Source: Neobacillus sp. SuZ13
GTDB taxonomy: Bacteria > Bacillota > Bacilli > Bacillales > Cytobacillaceae
Length of the DNA stretch: 64,000 nucleotides
Reading direction: 5' to 3'
NCBI RefSeq assembly: GCF_030123365.1
Contig: NZ_CP126107.1
Coordinates: forward strand, 1,473,501-1,537,500
The notes beneath the pieces are model-generated. The model was not told the origin of the DNA and did no database searches. It was given only the letters and a program-made list of their open reading frames with translations. Made by a program: the position numbers and the translations under genes. Within the stretch, counting starts at the first letter, position 1; the number at the start of each line of letters is the position of its first letter. Positions 16,342-25,931 of this stretch are shown one piece after another.

Positions 16342-17523
16342 ATGCTAGAAGTATTTATTAAAAATAGTAAACAACGTGAGTGGCTGGAGCGTTTGACGCC
16401 CCTAGAAGTGGAATTTAAACAACGGTCCGCCTTGATTGACGAGGAAGGCAGCTTCCCTCATGAGAATATTCATGCCTTACGAAAAATTGGTTACACAAAG
16501 GTAACCTTGCCTGAAGAATTTGGCGGGTCTGGTTTTTCTCTTTATGATGCCATTCTTGTCCAAGAAACACTGGGCAGTTTTGATGGCAGTACAGCATTGT
16601 CAATTGGCTGGACATTAATGACCGTTGGAGAATTATTTGAAAACCGCTATTGGGAACCGGAAAAGCTAGCTTTTTTTGCAGAAGAGGTCAATAACGGTGC
16701 CATCATTAACCGGGCTGTGAGTGAAATCACGACAGGCAGTCCAATTCGCGGCGGCCGGCCGGGAACCAATGCCAAACAATTAGATGGCAATTGGGTGATT
16801 AATGGGCGTAAGAGTTATACAACCTGCTCACCAGAACTGGATTACTTCCTAACTTCTGCCTGGATAGAAGAAAAAGAAACAGTTGGCTTTTTCCTTATTC
16901 CAAAAGATGCCGAAGGTCTATCCATCGAGGAAAATTGGAATGTGATCGCGATGCGTGGGACTGGGAGCCATGATCTGGTATTAAAAAACGTGGTGGTGGG
17001 TGAGTCAGATTTAGTAGAAATTCCAAGCTACAATACGGGGTTTAAATTGAATGGATGGGGTCTGCTAATCCCCGCATCCTATTTAGGAATAGCGCAGGCA
17101 GCCAGGGACTTCGCGCTCCATTTTGCCAATACCCACTCTCCCAATAGTATAAAGGGAACAATTGCAGGGCTACCGAATGTGCAGGCATTGTTAGGCGAGA
17201 TGGACTTGGAATTATACAAAGCCAGATTTGCGCTTTATGGTGCAGCTGAAGCTTACATGGATGAGGAACGCAATAAAAACATTACGAATGAAGCGCTTAT
17301 AGCGAAACAGATCGTGACCAATTCATCTATTACAGTCGTTGACAAGGCTATGCGGTTAGTGGGAGCAAAAAGCTTGCAGCTGACCAACCCCTTGCAGCGA
17401 TATTACCGGGATGTCCGGGCAGGACTGCACAATCCGCCAATGGATGATTTAACCATTTCAAAATTAGCTCAAACAGCTATTCAACAATATGAATCTAAGG
17501 GAGGAAAAAACAATGAAAATTAA
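16342..17523 (+). CDS. Acyl-CoA dehydrogenase-family flavoprotein (possible sulfur-compound monooxygenase)
   Basis: The 393-residue protein has the N-terminal helical, middle beta and C-terminal helical domains of the acyl-CoA dehydrogenase superfamily. Landmarks are LPEEFGGSGFS (about residues 55-65), ITTGSPIRGG in the flavin-binding middle domain and LVGAKSLQLTNPLQRYYRDVR near the C-terminus. It is the first gene of a cystine-type ABC operon and overlaps the next gene by 11 bases. In related operons such flavoproteins oxidise sulfur compounds (DszC/SfnB-like); that role is inferred from context. A fatty-acid role is less likely. Confidence 0.75.
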   Translation: MLEVFIKNSKQREWLERLTPLEVEFKQRSALIDEEGSFPHENIHALRKIGYTKVTLPEEFGGSGFSLYDAILVQETLGSFDGSTALSIGWTLMTVGELFENRYWEPEKLAFFAEEVNNGAIINRAVSEITTGSPIRGGRPGTNAKQLDGNWVINGRKSYTTCSPELDYFLTSAWIEEKETVGFFLIPKDAEGLSIEENWNVIAMRGTGSHDLVLKNVVVGESDLVEIPSYNTGFKLNGWGLLIPASYLGIAQAARDFALHFANTHSPNSIKGTIAGLPNVQALLGEMDLELYKARFALYGAAEAYMDEERNKNITNEALIAKQIVTNSSITVVDKAMRLVGAKSLQLTNPLQRYYRDVRAGLHNPPMDDLTISKLAQTAIQQYESKGGKNNEN

Positions 17524-18385
17524 TAAGTTATTAAAAATCGCAGCAACAGGAGCAGCTTTAGTTACCTTAATCGCAGGATGTGGTTCCACGACAACAACAG
17601 GAGCAAAGTCAGATTCAGGAGATGCTAAGAAAGAAGTCAGAACAGTAAAAGTAGCGTTTGATCAAGGCGGTAAACCAATCGGGTATGTAGATGAAAAGGG
17701 AAATCCGACTGGATATGAACTTGAAGTGATGAAATTAGTGGATAAGGCACTTCCTGATTACAAATTTGAATATGTGCCAACATCAAGTGAGGACTTATTG
17801 GTAGGGGTACAGCAAGGCAAATATCAAGTAGGCGTAAAAAATGCCTGGTTCACGGAGGAAAGAACGAAAAGCTATATTTTTCCGAAAGAATTCCTCGGAC
17901 TTAGCGGTGTCGGCCTTTTAATGAAAAAAGAAAATAAAGATGTCAAAGATTTATCCGATTTTGCGAAAAAGAAGTTTTCTTTAGCGCCTATAGCGGCAAG
18001 CAATGCTCAATATACCATCGTGGATGAATATAACCAAGCTAATCCTGATAATAAGGTCAAACTAAAGGCCGGAGATGCGTTCTCAGTGGATGTTGTTCAA
18101 TGGGTTAATGAAGGACGTGTAGATGGCGGTATTTATTTAGGAGCAACGTACGAAAAGCAAGTTCTCGCTAAGGATGGTCCCTATCATAATTTAGTAGATC
18201 AGGTTGTCTATAATGAGTTTACGGTTGTCAAAACCTGGCCATTATTTAACAAAAAAGAACAGGAATTTGCCGACGCCTATGACAAAGCCATTAAGGAATT
18301 AAAGGAAGAGAAGAAGACGAATGAAATTATGGTGAAATTCTATAATACTGATTTATTCAAACTATTGGATACTGTAAAAAGATAA
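17513..18385 (+). CDS. Amino-acid ABC transporter substrate-binding lipoprotein (cystine type)
   Basis: This 290-residue family 3 solute-binding protein has a lipobox LIAGC (Cys23) and the family signature GNPTGYELEVMK near residue 70. The best match by pattern is the TcyJ/TcyK cystine-binding group. The ATG follows GGGAGG and lies inside the end of the preceding gene. It delivers substrate to the two permeases encoded next. Substrate assignment is inference from the family and the operon layout. Confidence 0.83.
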   Translation: MKINKLLKIAATGAALVTLIAGCGSTTTTGAKSDSGDAKKEVRTVKVAFDQGGKPIGYVDEKGNPTGYELEVMKLVDKALPDYKFEYVPTSSEDLLVGVQQGKYQVGVKNAWFTEERTKSYIFPKEFLGLSGVGLLMKKENKDVKDLSDFAKKKFSLAPIAASNAQYTIVDEYNQANPDNKVKLKAGDAFSVDVVQWVNEGRVDGGIYLGATYEKQVLAKDGPYHNLVDQVVYNEFTVVKTWPLFNKKEQEFADAYDKAIKELKEEKKTNEIMVKFYNTDLFKLLDTVKR

Positions 18386-18406
18386 TAACTAAAATGGAGG
18401 CAGCAC

Positions 18407-19114
18407 ATGCAAAAGTATTTTGATGTTTCCTACCTTTGGGGTACAATACCACAGCTTATTCCATTTTTAAAAGTAACATTTATGGTTGCGGGTCTATCGG
18501 TTTTGTTCGGATCAATTTTAGGCTTTATCCTAGCGTTGATGAAGCTTGGAACGAGTAAAATAGCGAAAAAAACCGCCAATGGTTATACCACCATCATTAG
18601 ATGTACCCCATCGATTGTACTGTTATTTTTGGTTTATTATGGACTTCCCGCCATAGTTGGTAATTTTGGTACAGACTTGAATACTCTACATACCGCTGTC
18701 TTTGTTATCATCACCTTTTCGCTTCAATTTGGTGCATTGATGTCTGAGGTGATGCGAACAGCCTATGAGGCGATTGACAGAGGTCAATTTGAAGCAGCCG
18801 TTAGTGTCGGGCTCAGCCCGGCACAGGCATTTAGGAGAATCGTTTTACCGCAGGCATTTGTAGTAGCATTGCCCAATTTCGGTAATAGCTTTCTAGAATT
18901 ATTGAAAGAAGGCTCGTTAGCCTATACCATTGGGCTGGTGGATATTATGGGTAAGGCAAGTCTCATTATATCAAATAACTATAATTCCCATTCATTGGAA
19001 ATTTATCTTGGGTTATCGCTTACATACTGGATTCTATCCATTTTAATAGAACAATTCTTCTCCAAGCTGGAAATAATATTCAGTAAGGGCAAGCAGGTAA
19101 TCAAAACAACGTAA
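18407..19114 (+). CDS. Amino-acid ABC transporter permease (TcyL/TcyM-like), first
   Basis: The 235-residue inner membrane subunit has about five hydrophobic helices. The HisM-type coupling motif EAAVSVGLSPAQAFRRIVLPQA lies near residues 127-148. The pattern RCTPSIVLLFLVYYGLP marks the family start of the permease domain. It pairs with the next gene to form the heterodimeric channel. Confidence 0.9.
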   Translation: MQKYFDVSYLWGTIPQLIPFLKVTFMVAGLSVLFGSILGFILALMKLGTSKIAKKTANGYTTIIRCTPSIVLLFLVYYGLPAIVGNFGTDLNTLHTAVFVIITFSLQFGALMSEVMRTAYEAIDRGQFEAAVSVGLSPAQAFRRIVLPQAFVVALPNFGNSFLELLKEGSLAYTIGLVDIMGKASLIISNNYNSHSLEIYLGLSLTYWILSILIEQFFSKLEIIFSKGKQVIKTT

Positions 19115-19126
19115 GGGGGTGACAGA

Positions 19127-19840
19127 GTGTCGGTCGGCTTAGATTATCAGTTTTTAGTTAAAACGTTTTTTGTTGCGTTATCTGGGGTACCTACAGCATT
19201 AATCATTACCATTATTTCGCTGTTGATCGCACTTCCTTTGGGATTTTTGCTTGCCTTATCGAGGATCAATCAAATTCCTGTCATCAGCCAGTTAGCGCGG
19301 GTGTATGTTTCGTTCGTAAGAGGGACACCTGTTATTGTTCAAATTTTTATTACTTTTACCAGTGTGCCATTACTATTGAAGCCGGTATTTGAAGAGTACC
19401 AGGTTCAAACGAATATATACGATATAAATCCGATTTGGTATGCATTCATTGTTTTTTCTTTAAATACGACTGCTATATTAATAGAAGTATTTCGCTCTGC
19501 TATCAGCACAGTGAGCAAGGGGCAGCTGGAGGCTGCGTATTCCGTGGGGTTGAACAATGTGCAGGCATTCAGGAGGATTATCATTCCACAAACATTGGTC
19601 GTTGCATTGCCCAATATTTGCACAGCAACCGTCAATCTCATCAAAGCTACCTCATTAGGATATGCTTTGTCTTTAAGAGAGATAACGTTACGAGCTCAAG
19701 TGGCAGCCAATGCCGGCTACAATTATATTGAAGCGTACATAGATATCTTTCTCGTCTATCTTCTTTTATGCAGTTCAGTTGAATACTTATTTAAGCTGTA
19801 TGAAAAACGGTTAAGAAAGTATAAAGCAGTGGATGTCTGA
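19127..19840 (+). CDS. Amino-acid ABC transporter permease (TcyM/TcyL-like), second
   Basis: This 237-residue permease is paralogous to the preceding one. It contains [12 protein letters not shown] and the coupling motif [22 protein letters not shown]. The start codon is GTG, with AAGGGGGTGAC upstream, 12 bases after the preceding stop. Two different permeases plus one ATPase is the arrangement of TcyJKLMN-type importers. Confidence 0.9.
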   Translation: MSVGLDYQFLVKTFFVALSGVPTALIITIISLLIALPLGFLLALSRINQIPVISQLARVYVSFVRGTPVIVQIFITFTSVPLLLKPVFEEYQVQTNIYDINPIWYAFIVFSLNTTAILIEVFRSAISTVSKGQLEAAYSVGLNNVQAFRRIIIPQTLVVALPNICTATVNLIKATSLGYALSLREITLRAQVAANAGYNYIEAYIDIFLVYLLLCSSVEYLFKLYEKRLRKYKAVDV

Positions 19841-19862
19841 AATCAATATTGGAGGCGAAATC

Positions 19863-20618
19863 ATGTTAGCGATTAAGAATATCCATAAATCCTTTGGTAA
19901 GAATGAGATTTTAAAAGGAGTAGATTTAAAGATTGAAAAGGGGGATGTGGTGGTCATTCTTGGCCCAAGCGGTTCTGGGAAGACAACCTTACTCCGGTGT
20001 ATCAACTTTCTTGAACGGGCGGATGAGGGGCAGGCCATTTTTGGGAACATGGATGTTAACCTCAAATCGGCTTCCCGAAAACAAATTCACCAAATAAGGC
20101 AAAAGACGGCTTTTGTGTTTCAGAATTATAATTTATTTAATAATAAAACAGCATTAGAGAATGTGACAGAAGGTCTTATTATTGGAAGAAAGGTTCCGAA
20201 AGCAGAGGCCATAGAGATTGGGAAGCTGGCGTTGGAGAAAGTCGGTTTATCAGATAAAATAAATTCCTACCCCAGCCAGCTGTCCGGCGGCCAGCAGCAG
20301 AGGGTAGGAATAGCTAGAGCCATTGCTTTAAATCCCGATATTATTTTATTTGATGAACCCACTTCCGCTCTCGATCCCGAATTAGTCGGCGAAGTTTTAA
20401 CCGTCATGAAGACCATTGCTAAAGAAGGCACAACCATGTTAGTCGTGACTCACGAAATGTCTTTCGCAAAAGATGTAGCGAATAAAGTCATCTTTATGGA
20501 CGGCGGTGTCATCGTAGAAGAAGATGCCCCTGAAGAAATTTTCTCAAGACCAAAAGAAGAAAGAACCCAGCAGTTCCTAAAACGAGTGATTCCCGAGGAT
20601 TATATCTATAATATTTAG
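19863..20618 (+). CDS. Amino-acid ABC transporter ATP-binding protein (TcyN-like)
   Basis: The 251-residue ATPase has Walker A GPSGSGKT (34-41), Q-loop FQNYNLF, signature LSGGQQQR, Walker [12 protein letters not shown] and the H-loop histidine in VVTHEMSF. It energises the cystine-type importer. The ATG at 19863 was chosen for its GGAGGC site; an upstream ATG at 19833 sits inside the previous gene. It is the last gene of the operon. Confidence 0.92.
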   Translation: MLAIKNIHKSFGKNEILKGVDLKIEKGDVVVILGPSGSGKTTLLRCINFLERADEGQAIFGNMDVNLKSASRKQIHQIRQKTAFVFQNYNLFNNKTALENVTEGLIIGRKVPKAEAIEIGKLALEKVGLSDKINSYPSQLSGGQQQRVGIARAIALNPDIILFDEPTSALDPELVGEVLTVMKTIAKEGTTMLVVTHEMSFAKDVANKVIFMDGGVIVEEDAPEEIFSRPKEERTQQFLKRVIPEDYIYNI

Positions 20619-20765
20619 GCAGGGGGACGGTTCTCTGCGTCAGGAGCCACTCAATGGCTGAAAAAATCATTAAGCTGGACAGATTTTTGTTGTTTTTTGT
20701 GTTTCACTCTAATGAAGATATGCTTCTAAGAGCCTAACAAAAAAATATTAATTGTAGTATAGAAA

Positions 20766-20797
20766 GAGGTACTTCTTCAAGGAAGTACCTCTTTTTA
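20766..20797 (+). terminator. Terminator after the cystine-type ABC operon
   Basis: GAGGTACTTC and GAAGTACCTC form a perfect 10-bp stem over TTCAAG, followed by TTTTTATTA. It lies about 150 bases after the last stop; the intervening 20619-20765 has no gene. 20800-21071 also has no gene: it holds an AT-rich palindrome (TTAATTAACTAATTAA near 20898) and a small AGGATGA/TCATCCT hairpin at 20939-20957. Confidence 0.8.
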
Positions 20798-21071
20798 TTA
20801 TTTTGTTATTTAGAAGTCTACAAAAAAGAACCACCAGAAAATGATTTATTGATAGAAATCTGCAAAAATGATAAATTTAAGATAAAATTAATTTGTTTAA
20901 TTAACTAATTAATTTGCAAGTGCGACAACTATTGAAGTAGGATGAGTAGTTCATCCTTAGACCAAGTTCAGTTGAAAAGAAAAATAAATAAATCCCAACC
21001 TAAAAAAAACACAAATTATCCTAAAAAAACAGCATTTTAAAAGATTCATATGATTCGTACAATTAAAGACA

Positions 21072-21085
21072 AGAAAACGTTTTCA
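21072..21085. promoter_or_regulatory. cre-like site upstream of the TRAP operon
   Basis: AGAAAACGTTTTCA matches the CcpA consensus at 13 of 14 positions and contains a perfect 12-bp palindrome. It lies 16 bases before the dctQ-like start, in the untranslated leader, where CcpA binding would block transcription. Confidence 0.6.
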
Positions 21086-21100
21086 GCTAGGGGGGATCAT

Positions 21101-21598
21101 ATGAATTTTATCAAAAAGGTGTGCCTTTTCATCGATGTAGTTTTTGAAAAATTCACTCTTTTATCATTAGTCTTATTAATCTTTGTCGTAACCACTCAAG
21201 TCTTGACCCGAAAATTATTAAACTTCGTCTTTTTCTGGTCAGAGGAAGTTACCCTTCTTTTACTTGCCTGGTTTGCTTTTATGGCGATCGCCATAGGTTT
21301 TCGGGAGTATATTCATTTGGGGATTGATTCTTTTACAAACCTTTTTCCAAAAAGATTTAATAAAGTCTTAGATAAAATCATCAGTGTTAGCACTTTTGCT
21401 TTTGGGTTATATTTAGTGATTCAAGGTTGGGACTTTACGGTATTGATGATGGATTCCACACTACCAGCTACGAAACTTCCAAGTAGTGTTACCTATGCAG
21501 CCATGCCAATTACAGGAATAATGATTTGTGGTTATTCGATTTTGCATTTCTTAAATATAAACACAAGCCGACATCAAGATGTAGAGGAGGGCATGTAA
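21101..21598 (+). CDS. TRAP transporter small permease (DctQ family)
   Basis: The 165-residue protein has four hydrophobic helices and the DctQ landmarks RKLLNFVFFWSEEV and GFREYIHLGID. It forms the small membrane subunit of a tripartite ATP-independent periplasmic transporter for an organic acid. The ATG was chosen because GGGGGGAT precedes it; an upstream start at 21050 lies before the cre-like site. It is followed by the large permease after one base. Confidence 0.88.
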   Translation: MNFIKKVCLFIDVVFEKFTLLSLVLLIFVVTTQVLTRKLLNFVFFWSEEVTLLLLAWFAFMAIAIGFREYIHLGIDSFTNLFPKRFNKVLDKIISVSTFAFGLYLVIQGWDFTVLMMDSTLPATKLPSSVTYAAMPITGIMICGYSILHFLNINTSRHQDVEEGM

Positions 21599-21599
21599 T

Positions 21600-22895
21600 A
21601 TGGACAGCAACACGATAGGTATTATTATCTTACTTTCAAGCTTTGTTATCTTAATTTTATTTCGCTTTCCAATTGCCCTTACACTCGTTGCTTCATCATT
21701 GCTGACTGTCATCTATCTAGGAATCCCACTTCCGGTAATAGGACAGCAAATGATACAAGGTGTCAATTCTTTTTCCTTGCTCGCCATTCCGTTCTTTATC
21801 CTGACAGGACAAATAATGAGTGAAGGTGGACTTGCCAACAGAATTGTAAACTTTGCAAGTTTATTAGTTGGAAGAATTCGCGGTGGTCTGGCAATGGTAA
21901 ATAGTGTTGCTGCTTTGTTTTTCGGTAATATATCGGGATCTGCTGTTGCAGATGTTTCCTCTGTAGGGTCAGTTATGATTCCAATGATGAAAAAGAATGG
22001 ATACGAAGCTGATTACGCTGTAGGCGTTACCATTGCATCTGCTATTCAAGGTGTAGTAGTTCCACCTAGTCATAATCTAGTTTTATATTCTCTAGCTGCT
22101 GGAGGAGTTTCAATCGCTAGTCTATTTATGGCTGGTATAGTTCCCGGAATCACCATGTTGATTGCTTTAATGATCACGGGCTACATCATTGCTAGAAAAA
22201 GAGGATATGGAAAAGCTGATCCTGTGCCAAAATCTCAAATCGGCGGCATCCTTCTTCACGGAATTTTGTCTTTAAGTCCAGCCGTCATTATTTTAGGCGG
22301 TATCTTAACTGGTTGGTTTACGGCAACAGAGTCCGGTGCATTAGCATGTTTGTATTCTTTTATTCTAGCTTTCGGTATATATCGTGAGGCACCGGTATCA
22401 AGCATTTGGAAAATTTTGATTAGAACAACGAGAACGGTGTCTATGGTTTTTTTCTTGATTGCCGCTTCTGCAGCCTTTGGCTGGATCCTAGCATATTTGC
22501 AGATCCCGGGAATGGTAACAGATTTATTCTTAAATATTTCTGATAATCCACTTGTTATTTTATTAATTATTAATATTTTATTGCTTCTCCTTGGTGCACC
22601 GATGGACATGGCGCCAATGATCTTAATAATGACTCCAATTCTCCTTCCTGTAGTAACGAACTTAGGAATGGATCCTGTCCACTTTGGAATTGTCCTTATT
22701 TTAAACGCTGGGATTGGTCTTTTAACACCACCGGTAGGAACGGTATTGTTTGTCGGGTGTGCCATAGGGAAGGTCTCCATTCAGCAGGGAACGAAAGCTA
22801 TGATGCCATTTTTCTACGCATTACTTGTTGTTTTGTTAATTATCACCTATATACCTGAGGTTGTTATGTGGCTGCCGCATTTGTTAGTTAAGTAA
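21600..22895 (+). CDS. TRAP transporter large permease (DctM family)
   Basis: The 431-residue protein has about twelve hydrophobic segments and the DctM family patterns FPIALTLVASS near the start, GNISGSAVADVSSVGSVMIPMM in the first half and PPVGTVLFVGCAIGKV near the end. It is the ion-coupled translocation channel, driven by a sodium or proton gradient. It is coupled to the small permease on one side and the binding protein on the other. Confidence 0.93.
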   Translation: MDSNTIGIIILLSSFVILILFRFPIALTLVASSLLTVIYLGIPLPVIGQQMIQGVNSFSLLAIPFFILTGQIMSEGGLANRIVNFASLLVGRIRGGLAMVNSVAALFFGNISGSAVADVSSVGSVMIPMMKKNGYEADYAVGVTIASAIQGVVVPPSHNLVLYSLAAGGVSIASLFMAGIVPGITMLIALMITGYIIARKRGYGKADPVPKSQIGGILLHGILSLSPAVIILGGILTGWFTATESGALACLYSFILAFGIYREAPVSSIWKILIRTTRTVSMVFFLIAASAAFGWILAYLQIPGMVTDLFLNISDNPLVILLIINILLLLLGAPMDMAPMILIMTPILLPVVTNLGMDPVHFGIVLILNAGIGLLTPPVGTVLFVGCAIGKVSIQQGTKAMMPFFYALLVVLLIITYIPEVVMWLPHLLVK

Positions 22896-22942
22896 CCGAA
22901 GGAATAGGAGAAAATATAAAAAAATTCAAGGGGGTTTCAAGA

Positions 22943-23968
22943 ATGATAAGAAAAAAGGTTACAGGAGTTTTAGCAGCGACGCTTTTAATGGGTACCATCC
23001 TAGCTGCCTGTGGGAAAGAAGAAACTGCTTCCACCAAAGATGGAGAATCTAAAGCGGAGGAAGCCAAGTATACGTTTCGCTTAGCAGATAACCAGCCGCC
23101 AGATTATCCGACTGTTGTAGGAGACAAAAAGTTTGCTGAATTAGTAGAAGAAAGATCGGATGGAAGAATTAAAATTGAAGTATTTCCATCCGCACAATTA
23201 GGGGATGAAAAATCTGTTTTGGAACAGGTGCAACTTGGTGCTATTGAGTTTACTAGAATCAATTCCAGCCCACTAGCAGAGTTCAACAATCAGTTTGCAG
23301 CACTTTCACTCCCATATGTATTTGAAAGCGATGAACATCTATGGAATTTCCTTAACGGTGATATGGGGACAAAATTGCTAGATGGTCTTGAGCAATCCAA
23401 AATGAAAGGGCTTGCTTATTACGACTCAGGGTCTCGGAGTTTTTATTCTACCAAACCGCTTAATAGTGTAAAGGATTTAAAAGGGCAAAAGATCCGTGTA
23501 CAGCAGAGCAAAATCAATATTGATTTCATGGCTGCTTTAGGGGCAAGTGCGACACCAATGCCATATGGTGAGGTATTCAGCGCCCTTCAAACAGGAATTA
23601 TCGATGGAGCAGAAAATAACCTGCCAAGCTTAGACTCCTCCAACCATTATCAGGAAGCCAAGAATTTTATCTTAGATCACCACCAACGTATTCCTGAAGT
23701 ATTACTCATTAGTAAAGCGGCGTGGGATAAGCTATCAGAAAAAGATCAAAAAATTATCAAACAAGCAGCGTTAGATTCGGTCAAAACGCAGCGAGAAGAA
23801 TGGGCGAAGTGGGAAGAGCGTTCAGAAAAGAAATTGAAAGAAGCTGGAGTAAAATTTGTTGAAGTTGACGATATGACACCATGGAAAGAGGCAGTCCAGC
23901 CAATGGTTGATAAATACTCCAAAGATTATACAGAAGTAATGGACGCAATTGACAAAGCACGTCCATAG
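22943..23968 (+). CDS. TRAP transporter substrate-binding lipoprotein (DctP family)
   Basis: The 341-residue extracellular binding protein carries a lipobox ILAAC (Cys23), as expected in a Gram-positive. The family motifs are VFPSAQLGDEKSVLEQVQLG and LKGQKIRVQQSKINIDFMAALGASATPMPYGEVFSALQTGIIDGAENN (pattern R-V-x-Q, then P-x-x-E-V-F-x-A-L-Q-x-G-x-I-D-G-x-E-N). The conserved arginine that binds the carboxylate is present in KIRVQQS. The substrate is probably a C4-dicarboxylate or a sugar acid. Confidence 0.92.
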   Translation: MIRKKVTGVLAATLLMGTILAACGKEETASTKDGESKAEEAKYTFRLADNQPPDYPTVVGDKKFAELVEERSDGRIKIEVFPSAQLGDEKSVLEQVQLGAIEFTRINSSPLAEFNNQFAALSLPYVFESDEHLWNFLNGDMGTKLLDGLEQSKMKGLAYYDSGSRSFYSTKPLNSVKDLKGQKIRVQQSKINIDFMAALGASATPMPYGEVFSALQTGIIDGAENNLPSLDSSNHYQEAKNFILDHHQRIPEVLLISKAAWDKLSEKDQKIIKQAALDSVKTQREEWAKWEERSEKKLKEAGVKFVEVDDMTPWKEAVQPMVDKYSKDYTEVMDAIDKARP

Positions 23969-23986
23969 TTTTTAACTAGCATCAAG

Positions 23987-24026
23987 CCTAGCTGGTGAAT
24001 GTATCCATTTACCAGCTGGGTCTTTT
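23987..24026 (+). terminator. Terminator after the TRAP operon
   Basis: AGCTGGTGAATG and CATTTACCAGCT form a 12-bp stem, followed by GGGTCTTTTC. It separates the transporter from the two-component genes. Confidence 0.82.
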
Positions 24027-24086
24027 CTGTTTATTTATCCAAAAGAAAAAATCGCGGAAATTTTACCTAATTGGGATGGATGAAAA

Positions 24087-25931
24087 ATGAAAAAGCAGTG
24101 GAGAAAAACAGCAGAATTTATTAATCGCTACATTCTATTAAGAGACCAATCACTAATAACAAAGCTATGCGCATTCTCCAGTGTTCTGGTTATTTTTCCT
24201 GTTCTTTCTGTTGGATTGATTTCATACAAGCGTTCATCCATTGAACTGGAAAATGAGCTTAGTCAATCCAGCAGGCAAGTGATTGATCAAGTTGAAACTC
24301 ATATAGAATATTATTTACAAGATTTTGAGATTACAAGCTTAAAAATAATAAACTCTCCTGAATTCTCTAGCCTTTTAAAAATGCGAACACAAGTAGTAGA
24401 AAATAAAGAGGCAACTCGTGAATTGGCTCGTAATACCTTGAAGTCAGCGGAATATTCACGAGCTGATATATCAAATATTACGGTGATCCTTGATAAAGGA
24501 CAGGTAATTGATACCCTTGGGACAAGGAATTATTATCCTGCATCCAAAATAAAGGATGAATATTGGTATTCTTCTGTCCCGCTTAATGGAATGAGTATGT
24601 TGGTAACACGAACGCTAAAACTGCAAAATAAAGAGGAGCCTGTTATTTCCCTTGTTAGGAGGCTCTATAACCCTGTAACTCTTCTGCCAGTGGGAATGTT
24701 GATTATTGATATCAATTTCAGGAGGATAGAAGAAATTTCAAATAAAGTAACGATTAGTGAAAATGGCTACTTTTTTATTCTAGATGCAAAAGGACATTAT
24801 GTATATCATCCCGATTATTCGAAACTTGGAGAAAAAGTAGAATTCAATCAACTTTCTAAACTGGAAACAGAAGGAAGTAGTACGAAAATATTAGAAAACA
24901 AACGGAAAGATTTCGTCACCTATACATTTTCCCGAAACCTTGGCTGGGTTTTTTTTACAGCCGTCCCATACCGAGATGTGACGGGGGGAATTATTCAAAT
25001 TGGAAGGACAATTGCCTCAACAATTCTTATTTCATTAATCATTGCCTATCTGATCGGTTTTGGTTTTGCCACCAGCATCATTCGCCCGATTCGGCGTTTG
25101 CAACAATATATGAAGGAAGTTGAAATTGGAAATCTTAATTTTAGAGTTCGAGTGGAATCAAACGATGAAATTGGACAACTGACCACAGGTTTTAATAATA
25201 CAGTTGAAAAGCTATCAAATCTGCTTGAAGAAGTATATGTATCGAAGTTAAGAGAAGCAGAAATGTTGCTCAAACAAAAGGAAATTGAATTAAAAATGCT
25301 TCAGTCACAAATGAACCCTCATTTTTTATATAATTCTCTTGAAACGATAAGAGGCATGGCATTGGAACAGAATCAGGAAAATATTGCTGATATGTCTTCC
25401 GCGTTAGGAACGCTGCTTCGCTATAATTTAAAAAATAGCTCATCTACAGTAAGTTTGGGTGAAGAGATTAAATTTTGCCAAATGTACCTGCAAATTCAGA
25501 AATTTCGCTTTGACGACAGGTTTGAGTATTTATTTGATATTCCAGAATGGGCAATGAATCTTAAGGTGGCAAAGTTTTCACTGCAGCCATTAATAGAAAA
25601 TTGTTTTGTTCATGGTTTTGGCCCGAATATTTGGAAAATGAAAATAATCATATCTGTATTTCGTCAATCTGAAACTTCCTTTATTATTCGAATATCAGAC
25701 ACAGGTGCTGGAATAAAAGAACAAATTCTAGAGCAAATCATAAAGAAAATTGAACTAAAAACTACTTCAAGTGATGGAATTCACATTGGGGTAATAAATG
25801 TCCACCAAAGAATTCATTACTTGTTTGGTCCTGAATACGGAATTTCCCTTCATAGTGAAGAAGGGGCAGGGACAGAGATCAATATGCATTTACCAATCAT
25901 ATATGAACAGGAGGAAGGGGAACAATTATGA
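24087..25931 (+). CDS. Sensor histidine kinase, YesM/LytS-like
   Basis: This 614-residue kinase has a membrane helix near residues 27-48, a large extracellular sensor region with a PDC/Cache-like pattern (YFFILDAKGHYVYHP), a second helix near residues 311-333 and a HAMP linker. A His_kinase domain with MNPHFLYNSLETI (phosphorylated His412) and a C-terminal ATPase domain (SDTGAGI) follow. It faces the TRAP operon and overlaps the AraC-type regulator by ATGA, so it probably senses the transported substrate. Confidence 0.9.
   Translation: MKKQWRKTAEFINRYILLRDQSLITKLCAFSSVLVIFPVLSVGLISYKRSSIELENELSQSSRQVIDQVETHIEYYLQDFEITSLKIINSPEFSSLLKMRTQVVENKEATRELARNTLKSAEYSRADISNITVILDKGQVIDTLGTRNYYPASKIKDEYWYSSVPLNGMSMLVTRTLKLQNKEEPVISLVRRLYNPVTLLPVGMLIIDINFRRIEEISNKVTISENGYFFILDAKGHYVYHPDYSKLGEKVEFNQLSKLETEGSSTKILENKRKDFVTYTFSRNLGWVFFTAVPYRDVTGGIIQIGRTIASTILISLIIAYLIGFGFATSIIRPIRRLQQYMKEVEIGNLNFRVRVESNDEIGQLTTGFNNTVEKLSNLLEEVYVSKLREAEMLLKQKEIELKMLQSQMNPHFLYNSLETIRGMALEQNQENIADMSSALGTLLRYNLKNSSSTVSLGEEIKFCQMYLQIQKFRFDDRFEYLFDIPEWAMNLKVAKFSLQPLIENCFVHGFGPNIWKMKIIISVFRQSETSFIIRISDTGAGIKEQILEQIIKKIELKTTSSDGIHIGVINVHQRIHYLFGPEYGISLHSEEGAGTEINMHLPIIYEQEEGEQL

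Noticed and set aside
10836..20618. Possible genomic island inserted at tRNA-Val
   Set aside because: No integrase and no repeat of the tRNA 3' end were found to the right, so there is no evidence of site-specific insertion.
20619..20765. Repeat-like GGGGGACGGTTCTCTGCGTC segment after the ABC operon
   Set aside because: It resembles other dispersed Bacillaceae sequences, but only one copy is present here, so no repeat can be shown.
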